Shown: one piece after another, positions 16,676 to 24,246 of the stretch
Layout of the letters: each line of letters begins with the position of its first letter
How positions within the stretch are numbered: the stretch's first letter is position 1
Origin: Terriglobales bacterium
Lineage (GTDB): Bacteria > Acidobacteriota > Terriglobia > Bryobacterales > Bryobacteraceae
Direction: 5' to 3'
Length of the DNA: 64,000 nt
Assembly: GCA_027485675.1 (NCBI GenBank)
Contig: JAIXQP010000033.1
Location: forward strand, 1 to 64,000
Translations under genes and position numbers: made by a program
Notes under the pieces: model-generated
Databases searched by the model: none
Seen by the model: only the letters and a program-made list of their open reading frames with translations
What the model was told of the DNA's origin: nothing

Positions 16676-18777
16676 GATGGTCTCTGGGTCCCCGCCCGCA
16701 CGGAATCGATAGCAGCCTGGAGATCGTCCGGGCGAATCCACAAGGGCTCTCCATTCCAGGCCCGTCGCAAGGCGGCGAAGGCGGCGCGGTCGCTGACAGC
16801 CATCAACTGGGCTCCGGTGAAGCCTTCGGCCAAGGCGGCCCAATGAGGCCAATCGAGGTCACTCGGGACGGGCTTGCCGCGAAACTGGATGCGGAGAATC
16901 GCCTCGCGACCGGCGCCATTGGGCGGATCAATCGGGATAATGTCGTCAAATCGTCCCGGGCGGAGGAGGGCCGGGTCGAGCCGGTCGACGCGGTTGGTGG
17001 CGGCCAGTATGAAGACCCCGGATAGCTCCTCAATGCCGTCCATCTCGGTCAACAGTTGGGCCAGGACCCGGTCGGCTACGGGATCCTGGCCCTGTCCGCG
17101 GGCTGGACCGACGGCGTCGATCTCGTCAAAGAAGAGAATACACGGGGCGGCGCGACGGGCTTTCCGAAACAGCTCACGCACGGCCCGCTCGCTATCGCCG
17201 ACGAATTTCGAGAGCAGCTCCGGGCCCTTAACGGATAGAAAGTTGACCTTGCTTTCGGTGGCGACGGCCTTGGCCAGCAGGGTTTTGCCGCACCCGGGAG
17301 GGCCGGTTAGCAGGAGGGCCCGAGGTGGACGAACCGCGGCTTGCGCAAATAGTTCAGGCCGGCGAAGAGGCCACTCGACGGCCTCGACCAGCCTCTGCCG
17401 GACCTCGTCGAGACCGCCCACCTGTTCCCAGGCGACATTCGGGACCTCGACGAAGGCGTCGCGCAGGGCGGACGGTTCAATCTCAGTAAGCGCTTCCTCA
17501 AAATCGGCCGGGAGGATCTGGAGCTGTTCGATCAGGCTGTAAGGGAGTTCGGAGGCGCCGAGATCGACATCTGGCAGAAGGCGCCGCAGGCAGCGCATGG
17601 CGGCCTCCCGGCACAGGGCTTGCAGATCCGCTCCAACGAATCCGTGGGTGCGGGCGGCGAGCGAGGGGAGGGACACCTCACTATGAAGAGGCATGCCGTG
17701 AGAATGGATCTCAAGGATCTCGACCCGCCCGGGACGGTCCGGCACCGGGATTTCGATCTCGCGATCAAACCGACCTGGACGGCGCAGGGCCGGATCGAGA
17801 GAGTCGGGGAGATTCGTGGCGGCGATGACGACCGTGTTCTGACGGCGTTCGAGGCCGTCCATAAGAGCCAGGAGTTGGGCGACGATCCGCTTTTCGACGT
17901 CACCCTGAACCCGCTCGCGCCTCGGTGCAATCGAGTCGATCTCATCGAGGAAGATGATGCTCGGGCTTTGGCGGGCCGCCTCGGCAAAGATCTTTCGGAG
18001 ATGGGCCTCACTTTCGCCGTAGAATTTGTGAACGATTTCCGGACCGGAGACGCTGAAGAACCGTGCACTGGCTTCCTGGGCGATCGTGCGGGCGATGAGC
18101 GTTTTTCCGGTGCCCGGTGGACCATAGAGCAACACGCCCTTGGGCGGATCGATGCCGAGCCGCTCGAACAACTGCGGGTGCCGCAGCGGTAGTTCGATGA
18201 TTTCGCGGATCCGCTGCAATTGGGACCCCAGTCCGCCTACATCCTCGTAGGAGAGCTTGCGCTCAGCGGCGGAAGCGGTGGACCCCGCCTTCGGGAGCAC
18301 GTGTAACTGGGTGACCGGGTGGAGGACGACATTGCCCCTCGGGCTGGTGCGAACCACGCGGAACTCGGCCGAGCGGGCGCCAAATACGGTGGCGCGGATG
18401 CGAGCGCCCTCGCGGACGACAAGGCCGTCAAGGAGCCGTCCGATGTAGTCGAGGTCCCGCCGGGATGGCTCGACGCCAAGGGGCACAATCTCGACTCGGT
18501 CGGCGGCGGCGGCCGGCGCGGGTGCGACCTCGATCAGATCGTCGATTGCGGCTTGAGCGTTCTCGCGGGTCAGTCCGTCGAGCGCAATCCGGGAGTGACC
18601 ACGATGGGCTGGATGACTAGGCAGGGCCTTAGCGACGGCAATCGACTTCCCGCGGATCTCGATTACATCCCCGGTTTGCAGTCCCAGCCGCCGGAGGTCG
18701 TCCGGGTCGAGACGCGCCAAGGCGCGGCCCACGTCCTTGGTAGCGGCTTCGGCGACGCGGAGTCGGAGGGTGCTCAT
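16672..18777 (-). CDS. CDC48/VAT-like double AAA+ ATPase in the gas vesicle operon
   Basis: A 701-aa protein with the CDC48/p97/VAT architecture. A substrate-binding N domain (1-165) has the double-psi barrel signature VGRALARLDPDDLRRLGL. Two AAA modules follow, with Walker A GPPGTGKT (219-226) and GPPGCGKT (near 490), and Walker B motifs IIFLDEIDS and ILFFDEIDAVG. Arginine fingers and the DPALRRPGRFD and DPALLRPGRFDD segments are intact. Such ATPases unfold or remodel proteins. It overlaps both the Hsp20-like gene and gvpF/L by start/stop codons, so the three are translated together. A role in vesicle protein folding, assembly or turnover is inferred. Confidence 0.92.
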   Translation of the reverse strand: MSTLRLRVAEAATKDVGRALARLDPDDLRRLGLQTGDVIEIRGKSIAVAKALPSHPAHRGHSRIALDGLTRENAQAAIDDLIEVAPAPAAAADRVEIVPLGVEPSRRDLDYIGRLLDGLVVREGARIRATVFGARSAEFRVVRTSPRGNVVLHPVTQLHVLPKAGSTASAAERKLSYEDVGGLGSQLQRIREIIELPLRHPQLFERLGIDPPKGVLLYGPPGTGKTLIARTIAQEASARFFSVSGPEIVHKFYGESEAHLRKIFAEAARQSPSIIFLDEIDSIAPRRERVQGDVEKRIVAQLLALMDGLERRQNTVVIAATNLPDSLDPALRRPGRFDREIEIPVPDRPGRVEILEIHSHGMPLHSEVSLPSLAARTHGFVGADLQALCREAAMRCLRRLLPDVDLGASELPYSLIEQLQILPADFEEALTEIEPSALRDAFVEVPNVAWEQVGGLDEVRQRLVEAVEWPLRRPELFAQAAVRPPRALLLTGPPGCGKTLLAKAVATESKVNFLSVKGPELLSKFVGDSERAVRELFRKARRAAPCILFFDEIDAVGPARGQGQDPVADRVLAQLLTEMDGIEELSGVFILAATNRVDRLDPALLRPGRFDDIIPIDPPNGAGREAILRIQFRGKPVPSDLDWPHWAALAEGFTGAQLMAVSDRAAFAALRRAWNGEPLWIRPDDLQAAIDSVRAGTQRPS

Positions 18778-19271
18778 AGGGGAAACCGAATCTCGATGAC
18801 GCCGTTGTTGGCCGATGGCTGGGCTTTGGCGAGATCGACTGGGCGGGGAAGTTGCAGTTCCTTGTGGTACTTCCGATCCTTGCGTTCGGCGTGGAGGGTG
18901 AGCAGATCGCCCTCGAGGCTCAATTCCAGATCGGCGGCGACTACGCCCGGCATTTCGGCAACCAATAAGAGATAGCCGTCTTCCTCAAACAGATCGCACA
19001 CAGGCTCGCGCACCTCGTCAACAACCACCTGTCCAGTGGAGCGATCCTGCTTCACGTTACCAAACGTCTCGACGTCGATATCCTCTCCGCCGAGTCCGAA
19101 CTGGACGCGGATACCATAGATACCCCGCGCCTTGCCGCCGGGATTGGCCGTGGTTTCCGAGCGGATGGCGCCGCCGGTCTTCTTCTCTATTTCCGAGAGT
19201 TTCTCGACTAACTCGCCGAGTCCGTTTAGGATTCCTTCCAATCCGGCAACGCCTTTTAATTTCCCTTTCAT
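18774..19271 (-). CDS. Hsp20/alpha-crystallin-like gas vesicle protein (GvpH-like)
   Basis: A 165-aa protein with a C-terminal alpha-crystallin fold (about 85-165). It contains PVCDLFEEDGYLLLVAEMPG and DLELSLEGDLLTLHAERK, corresponding to the small heat-shock A-x-x-x-n-GvL region, and ends IEIRFPL. The N-terminal half has a short helical GvpH-like segment (LEGILNGLGELVEKLSEIEK). In haloarchaea GvpH stabilises other Gvp proteins; a chaperone role fits its position ahead of the CDC48-like ATPase. It is first in the minus-strand gvp operon, and its 195-base gap to gvpG must hold both divergent promoters. Confidence 0.88.
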   Translation of the reverse strand: MKGKLKGVAGLEGILNGLGELVEKLSEIEKKTGGAIRSETTANPGGKARGIYGIRVQFGLGGEDIDVETFGNVKQDRSTGQVVVDEVREPVCDLFEEDGYLLLVAEMPGVVAADLELSLEGDLLTLHAERKDRKYHKELQLPRPVDLAKAQPSANNGVIEIRFPL

Positions 19272-19469
19272 CAGTCCATCTATCGTCCGTATCCACGCCA
19301 GCCATTACCCTTCGCCCGATCCACTTACTACTCATGGCGCTCCGATTTTCCCGACTTACGGACCGGAATTTCCTGGGGCGGCCACCGCAGGAGGGGCCAG
19401 GAATAATCTGGGTCTATTTGGTGATGTGGCGGGTAAAGCCGGTGAGGAAGTTCATCCGATAGATGGGTG

Positions 19470-19934
19470 ATGTTCTTGTTGGATAAGTTAGTCACCTTGC
19501 CGGCCAGCGGACTGCTTTGGATCGTCGAAGAGCTGATGGAAGCGGCCCAGAAGGAGCGGGCCGAAGAAGGGGAAGCAATTCGCGGTGAGTTACGGGAGTT
19601 ATATCTTCAACTAGAGCAGGGGGCGATTGACGAGGCATCGTTTTCGGCGCAGGAGTCGGTGCTGTTGGACCGGCTGGACGCATGGGAGGCCCAACAGGAG
19701 GCCGAGGGGGCGGACGACGGCGCCGACGACGACGCTGATGAGGATGATGACGCTGAAGGGGATGACGAAGTTGAAGGGGATGACGACGGATATGGCGATG
19801 GCGAAGGGGACGACGGCGATGATCATACCGTCGAGGGGGACGACGCCCGAGCGGACAATGTTGGCGGGCACGCGGGCCGTCTCGCCGATGGTCCGCGCCC
19901 TGAGGACGATGATGAGCTACAGGAGGTCAAATGA
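19470..19934 (+). CDS. gvpG: Gas vesicle protein GvpG with a long acidic tail
   Basis: A 154-aa protein. The first about 75 residues match GvpG: MFLLDKLVTLPASGLLWIVE, then LRELYLQLEQGAIDEASF and LLDRLDAWE. GvpG is an assembly accessory that binds GvpF/L-type proteins. GvpG is usually only about 80-90 aa; here about 70 extra residues are almost entirely Asp, Glu and Gly, giving a strongly negative disordered tail. A GTG three bases before the ATG is an alternative start. The stop overlaps the gvpS start (ATGA). The divergent hsp20 gene lies upstream. Confidence 0.9.
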   Translation: MFLLDKLVTLPASGLLWIVEELMEAAQKERAEEGEAIRGELRELYLQLEQGAIDEASFSAQESVLLDRLDAWEAQQEAEGADDGADDDADEDDDAEGDDEVEGDDDGYGDGEGDDGDDHTVEGDDARADNVGGHAGRLADGPRPEDDDELQEVK

Positions 19935-20146
19935 GCGAAGAGATTCTTTTCCCGGCCGAGGCCGATTCCGGCCGACGGCCTTCGCTATGCGATGTGTTGG
20001 ACCGGGTCCTGCATAAAGGGGTGGTCGCGACCGGTGAGGTGACGTTGTCGTTAGCCGGGGTGGACTTGGTTTACCTGAATTTGAATGCGCTACTGATGTC
20101 TGCCGGACGAATGGCGGAGGTATATGACAGACCAAGCGGTGAGTAG
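19931..20146 (+). CDS. gvpS: Gas vesicle GvpA-family protein GvpS
   Basis: A 71-aa GvpA-like minor protein. The core SLCDVLDRVLHKGVVATGEV and LSLAGVDLVYLNLNALLMSA follow the GvpA/J/S pattern, but VDLVYL replaces the VGIELL of true GvpA. It has a perfect AGGAGGT ribosome-binding site (19921-19927) and a start overlapping the gvpG stop. The order G-S-K-J equals that of the Bacillus megaterium cluster apart from L, which supports the GvpS name. It is probably a low-abundance wall or nucleation component. Confidence 0.88.
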   Translation: MSEEILFPAEADSGRRPSLCDVLDRVLHKGVVATGEVTLSLAGVDLVYLNLNALLMSAGRMAEVYDRPSGE

Positions 20147-20399
20147 TCCGCCGAGACTGGAGGCGGGCGGGAACGGGCTCTTGAAGCTAGTTCTGGGTTT
20201 GACGCAGCTTTTGCATGAGCTGATGGAACGGCAATCGATCCGGCGAATGGAGGCGGGCAGCCTGACGGAAGAGGAAATTGACCGCTTAGGGCAAGCCTTG
20301 GCGGCGCAGAGCGAGCAACTGGAAGCGTTGCGCCGGCAGTATGGTTTTGACAAGCAGGACGTGAACGTAGACCTCGGTCCGCTCGGGTCGCTGTTTTAG
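20124..20399 (+). CDS. gvpK: Gas vesicle protein GvpK
   Basis: A 91-aa GvpK. The central segment GNGLLKLVLGLTQLLHELME followed by RRMEAGSLTEEEIDRLG is diagnostic; the C-terminus DVNVDLGPLGSLF is also typical. It is an essential accessory of unknown biochemical role. It starts inside the end of gvpS (23-base overlap) with GGAGG a few bases ahead, so translation is coupled. Confidence 0.93.
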   Translation: MTDQAVSSPPRLEAGGNGLLKLVLGLTQLLHELMERQSIRRMEAGSLTEEEIDRLGQALAAQSEQLEALRRQYGFDKQDVNVDLGPLGSLF

Positions 20400-20411
20400 G
20401 AGGAGATGGTA

Positions 20412-20783
20412 ATGGCGAGTTCCATACAGCACGGAGTTCAAAGTTCTACCCTGGCCGACGTGCTAGAACGGGTTTTGGACAAAGGCGTGGTCGTGGCGGG
20501 CGACGTTCGAGTTCGCATCGCCGACATTGAATTGATCGCTATCCAGATTCGGCTGGTCGTCTGTTCGGTCGACAAGGCCCGAGAGATGGGGATGGACTGG
20601 TGGGTGAACAACCCGACCTATCAGAAGCTAAGCGAGAAGAGCATCGATGGAGGCGGCTTGGCCCGTCTCGAGGCGGCTTTGACGCGGATGGAGCAGCGGC
20701 TCGACCGACTCGACCCGCTAGCTCCGGTGCTGGTAGCCCAGCAAGCCGCCCAAACCGGCCAAGTCGAGATGCAGCCGGAGTAG
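20412..20783 (+). CDS. gvpJ: Gas vesicle GvpA-family protein GvpJ
   Basis: A 123-aa GvpJ. The GvpA-like core (about 10-65) includes TLADVLERVLDKGVVVAGDV and IADIELIAIQIRLVVCSVDK. A C-terminal extension of about 55 residues contains a helical LARLEAALTRMEQRLDRL, as in GvpJ. ATG 20412 (MASSIQ) is preferred over ATG 20406 because the GGAGGAG site ends only at 20405. The last 66 bases overlap, antisense, the 3' end of a convergent gene. Confidence 0.9.
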   Translation: MASSIQHGVQSSTLADVLERVLDKGVVVAGDVRVRIADIELIAIQIRLVVCSVDKAREMGMDWWVNNPTYQKLSEKSIDGGGLARLEAALTRMEQRLDRLDPLAPVLVAQQAAQTGQVEMQPE

Positions 20784-21065
20784 CTGATCGGTGTAAGCCG
20801 AGGCCGCCAGACTGAGCCCCAGGAAGGAAGCGGCTTCGCCCGCTGCATTTTCGAGGAGCTGAGCAACCGAGGCGCGCTCGATCGGCCCAGGTTCGGCGGC
20901 CAGATACAATTCCACCTCTTTCGCTACCTCGGCCAGCGCCTCGATAAGCTTTCGCTCTTCGCCGCGCTGTTCGATCAAGGCGGTGATCTGATAGCTCAGC
21001 GCCAGGTAGTTGTACTCGAGATTTCGCTGTTCGCTCTCGGTGCGAGTCCAAACCGCCGTTGGCAT
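20718..21065 (-). CDS. Small helical protein, paralog of the upstream repeat protein
   Basis: A 115-aa soluble, largely helical protein I cannot name. Residues 16-55 (NLEYNYLALSYQITALIEQR and following) repeat the pattern found twice in the protein encoded immediately upstream, so the two genes are related. An Ala/Leu-rich helical C-terminal half ends in GLGGLLGYQHRS. It starts 10 bases after the upstream gene and is the last of a four-gene operon with cheY. Its 3' end overlaps that of gvpJ by 66 bases on the other strand; both frames look genuine. Confidence 0.62.
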   Translation of the reverse strand: MPTAVWTRTESEQRNLEYNYLALSYQITALIEQRGEERKLIEALAEVAKEVELYLAAEPGPIERASVAQLLENAAGEAASFLGLSLAASAYTDQLLRLHLDLAGLGGLLGYQHRS

Positions 21066-21075
21066 GGCGGACACC

Positions 21076-21492
21076 TTAGACCAGGGCGGCCCGGAGGTCC
21101 TGGATTTCGCTTTGCAGGCGGCTGAGCCGGTCGGTGAGAAAGGGCGTTTCGGGCCCACCCATGCCGTTGGGTCGGTTCCAGCCGAGCTTCCGGCCGAGTT
21201 CTTCCAGTTGCGATTGCATCGTTTGGAACTCGTGGGCGAGTGAATACGCTGCTGTCTTTTGTTGCAGCAGCTCTTGGATGCGGTAGGCGGCGGCGAGATA
21301 ATCGTATTCGCGGTCGCGCGGGTCTTCGGCGTTGACGGCTTCCCGAGCCAGATCAAGTAACTTGAAGTGCAGTTGCTCGATCTCGGATTGGACGCTGTAG
21401 GCGGCCGTCTTCTTCTGGAGGAGATCCTCAATCTGATAGGAGAGGCTCAGATAATCGTATTCATAGTCACGTTCAGTTTTCTTCGGAGGCAT
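21076..21492 (-). CDS. Uncharacterised protein with two YxYL...KTAAYS repeats
   Basis: A 138-aa charged helical protein. It contains two copies of a unit of about 45 residues: EYDYLSLSYQIEDLLQKKTA at about 11-30 and EYDYLAAAYRIQELLQQKTA at about 62-81, each continuing AYS and a heptad-like helix. A third, diverged copy is in the next gene. A short linker with PNGMGGPET precedes a final coiled coil (LSRLQSEIQDLRAALV). No membrane segment or known domain is seen. It is co-oriented with cheY 69 bases upstream. A scaffold or binding role in the gas-vesicle/chemosensory locus is a guess from context. Confidence 0.75.
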   Translation of the reverse strand: MPPKKTERDYEYDYLSLSYQIEDLLQKKTAAYSVQSEIEQLHFKLLDLAREAVNAEDPRDREYDYLAAAYRIQELLQQKTAAYSLAHEFQTMQSQLEELGRKLGWNRPNGMGGPETPFLTDRLSRLQSEIQDLRAALV

Positions 21493-21560
21493 GTGTCTTT
21501 TCCCTCTATTTGAGTTATCGGAGTGTTCGGGCCGGATGTGAGTAAATTTCGTTCGAATCC

Positions 21561-21929
21561 TTACCGGGCCACTTTGCCAATGACCTCGAGTAACTGGTTG
21601 GGCTGAAATGGCTTGACGATCCAGCCTGTCGCCCCGGCCGCCTTACCCCGAAGCTTCATTTCCGGGCTCGATTCGGTGGTGAGGAGAATGATGGGGACCG
21701 CCTGGCCCGAAGCCAGCGCGCGGATCTGCCGTGTCAATTCGAGGCCGTCCATACGAGGCATGTTCAGGTCGGTGAGCACGAGGTCGATTGTTGGGCTTTG
21801 GCGCAACTTGTCGAGTGCCTCAACACCGTCGGCCGCTTCGAGCACCTCGAAGCCGGCGCTCTTGAGGGTTACCCCGACCATTTGGCGCATGGTGGAAGAG
21901 TCATCCACAGTCAAAATTCTTTTCGGCAT
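21561..21929 (-). CDS. cheY: CheY-like single-domain response regulator
   Basis: A 122-aa stand-alone receiver domain. The acidic pocket is D9-D10, the phosphorylation site D54 in LVLTDLNMPRMDG, the switch threonine T84 in ILLTTES and the conserved lysine K106 in WIVKPF, all intact. No output domain is present, so it acts by protein contact in the style of CheY. It is the only CheY in the window, lies next to gas-vesicle genes and a receptor-like gene, and is a candidate target of the CheA encoded at 5134-7377. Its start lies inside the end of the upstream gene (19-base overlap). Confidence 0.95.
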   Translation of the reverse strand: MPKRILTVDDSSTMRQMVGVTLKSAGFEVLEAADGVEALDKLRQSPTIDLVLTDLNMPRMDGLELTRQIRALASGQAVPIILLTTESSPEMKLRGKAAGATGWIVKPFQPNQLLEVIGKVAR

Positions 21930-23686
21930 AATGTCTCCCGGGGCTGGGCCTCGCGACTGGGTTGGAAGTAAAGCAGTTCAACCGAGCCGCTGTCGGCTGG
22001 TTCCTCACCGCTGGTCAGTTTCAGCGGGCTGGTACGCCCCGGGCCGACGGCGAGGTCGGACAGGGCCTGTTCGGCGGCGGTTGTGTCCCGGCACTGTAGA
22101 TCCGCCGGACGCGCTTCGGTGCAGGACAGAAAGTTAGTATCGAGCGGCTGCCGGGCCGCATGGCTTGGGTTCGCAAGGAGCTGGCAGCGCGAGGCCGGTG
22201 CCACCGCGAACGCCACTCCGATGCCATTAACTTCGGCCTGCATTCGGGAGAGATCCTGCCGCGGTTCTCCGGCCGGTCCGGCTACGGCGGCCACTCGGCC
22301 CCGCAGCTCCTCTGCGAGCAGACCGCGAGGGGCGGCCAAGCCGGTTTCGGTCGCCTCGAGCAGCGCCGAGGGAGCGCCTGCGAGGGAGGAGAATTCAAGG
22401 GCCCGGCGGGCCGAGATCGGACTGGCGTCCGGGGAGATCTTCCCGTCCCGGGCACCGAGGATCTCGAAAGCGCTCGCGGCGCTTTTGCGGGCCGAACGGA
22501 TTCTGGCCTTGATGGCGGACTGGGCGAGGTCGGAATCGATCGTCCGAAGCTCTGACCGGTAGGAGGGAAATGGACTTCGGACGTTTCGTGCCGACCGCAC
22601 AAACGCCGGGATGATCATTTCCCGCTCGGTCTCGAAGGTCAAGCGGACCACAAAGGCGATCCGGTCGAGCGTCCCGGCTAAGGGGCCTAAGGCGCTGTCG
22701 ATGCAGGCGTCCTGCGAAGCGCCTCCGGAGGCGTCACGAGCCTCCCGGAAACCGAGGGAATCGACAACTACTGTCAGCCCGGATGCCGTGCGGCCCAGCC
22801 GGTCCCGGAATACTGCGATGGATTCGCCGATCGATTCTTCGATGCCAGCTAAATGCTCGGCTTCGAGAGGCGTAACCCGGGAAGCGAACCGGTTTGGTAA
22901 TGGTCTGGTGGCTGGGCCGTCGAGCTCGGCGTCGACCGCCGCGGCGTCTTGTTCGATGCGGTGAGGAAAGGAATTACGGTTCTGCAAAGCGACTACGGCC
23001 CTTCCGACGCAGCCGGAGATGACCGGCTTCCGGCCCGCGACCTCTTTGTCAAAGGCGGTGAGCCGTGTCCAGTTCTCCTGGGCGGCTCGGCCGCTTGATT
23101 TTGCCGTCTGTTCCGCTTGGCGGTCAAGCCAGTCGCGCAACCGTTGAGTGATTTTCGGCAGGTTCTCGGCGAGCGTCTCCGAACTGTCTCGGGCTTCGAG
23201 AACCGTCGCTGGGTCGTCGATGCTCGGCAGAGCTGCCGAGGGCCCGAGCGAGGGCAGAACGTTACCGAGTTCATGCTGACCATGGGCGAGGCTGGCCAAC
23301 ACCCGAGCGCTACGGTCGAGCCTGGCGATCGCTTGCCGATGCGCCCCGGCGCCCTCGGCGAGCCGACCGAAGACGGGCGTGGCGAGCTTGAAGGTACATT
23401 CAATACTGTCGCCGATCCCGTCGCTGGCGGCGGCTCTTTCCATCGACCGTCCCGGTTGACCGAGAACGTCGAGAAAACGGTGGCCGTTTGCGGCGAAACT
23501 GCTAATCCGCAGGAATCCGGCTTCGCCGCGCTGCCTCCCACCACGCAAAGCATCGCATTCGGCCGTCAACCGCGGCACATCCGGGCGGAATTCCTCGTGC
23601 TCGGCAGCGGCACCGTGCCGGTGGTGCAACGCGTGACTGGCGAGGTAGTCAGGAGCCACGGGAACGGCGGGAAGCGACCAAGACAT
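21911..23686 (-). CDS. Degenerate MCP-like soluble protein paired with cheY
   Basis: A 591-aa Ala-rich protein with no signal peptide or membrane segment. The ATG (MSWSLPAVP) has AAGGAC 8 bases upstream. Two short stretches weakly recall MCP-like proteins that pair with single CheY genes: VVALQNRNSFPHRIEQ (around 245), like the ALQFQDxxRQRIEH motif, and LAQSAIKARIRSARKSAASA (around 405), like the NAxIKAARxGxxGRA hairpin. Key positions differ, so it may be a diverged or decaying receptor-like signalling protein. The last 19 bases overlap cheY. I do not recognise any other domain, and confidence in the function is low. Confidence 0.5.
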   Translation of the reverse strand: MSWSLPAVPVAPDYLASHALHHRHGAAAEHEEFRPDVPRLTAECDALRGGRQRGEAGFLRISSFAANGHRFLDVLGQPGRSMERAAASDGIGDSIECTFKLATPVFGRLAEGAGAHRQAIARLDRSARVLASLAHGQHELGNVLPSLGPSAALPSIDDPATVLEARDSSETLAENLPKITQRLRDWLDRQAEQTAKSSGRAAQENWTRLTAFDKEVAGRKPVISGCVGRAVVALQNRNSFPHRIEQDAAAVDAELDGPATRPLPNRFASRVTPLEAEHLAGIEESIGESIAVFRDRLGRTASGLTVVVDSLGFREARDASGGASQDACIDSALGPLAGTLDRIAFVVRLTFETEREMIIPAFVRSARNVRSPFPSYRSELRTIDSDLAQSAIKARIRSARKSAASAFEILGARDGKISPDASPISARRALEFSSLAGAPSALLEATETGLAAPRGLLAEELRGRVAAVAGPAGEPRQDLSRMQAEVNGIGVAFAVAPASRCQLLANPSHAARQPLDTNFLSCTEARPADLQCRDTTAAEQALSDLAVGPGRTSPLKLTSGEEPADSGSVELLYFQPSREAQPRETLCRKEF

Positions 23687-24246
23687 ATTTAAAGTCCTTA
23701 TCGTTCGTTTCGGTCTGAATATGAGCCACCATCGACGCGCCGGGTCCGCCAGGCGGGTTGCGAGCACCGCGATGAGGGCCGATGGCGATTCGGCCGAGTT
23801 GCTGAGCCGGTCGTTGATGATGGCCGTCTATGCGGCTTTCGACACCATGGAATCGGATGGATTTTCAAGGCCCCGGGTGGCTCCGGAACAGATCGCCCTG
23901 CACGTGGCCTCCGGTTAAACCGGCCGGAAGATTGACGAGTTCCTCCCTACGCTTTCTGCCGTTTGGACTGAAGGGGTCGAGCAGAGTTGGGCCCACTTCG
24001 ATACGCGGGCCGCTCGTGTTCCGGCCCCCTCGAAATCGGGCCCAGAGGCTACGAAGACCTGATTCGCTTTCGATAGGCCGGCCTGGTCAGCAGTGGCGAG
24101 TTGACATGCGGTCCCGTCCGATGTGTGGGGCATCCCACATTGAAGACCCCGCCAGACAGGGTGGTTAAATTCTTGGGGGTGATTCGACATTAAGCTGTCA
24201 ACTCCTAGTCATCGTCCAGTTATGCTTGGCTGGCTACGGTAGGGGA
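23687..24246. other. Divergent intergenic region without a recognised gene
   Basis: About 560 bases separate the minus-strand MCP-like gene from the plus-strand TonB-type receptor. It should hold both promoters, but no convincing -35/-10 pair stands out. A 65-codon open frame at 23721-23918 shows no recognisable domain and is not called. Confidence 0.5.

Noticed and set aside
23721..23918. 65-codon plus-strand frame between the MCP-like gene and the Oar-like receptor
   Set aside because: No ribosome-binding site or recognisable domain, and Arg/Ser-rich composition typical of chance frames here.
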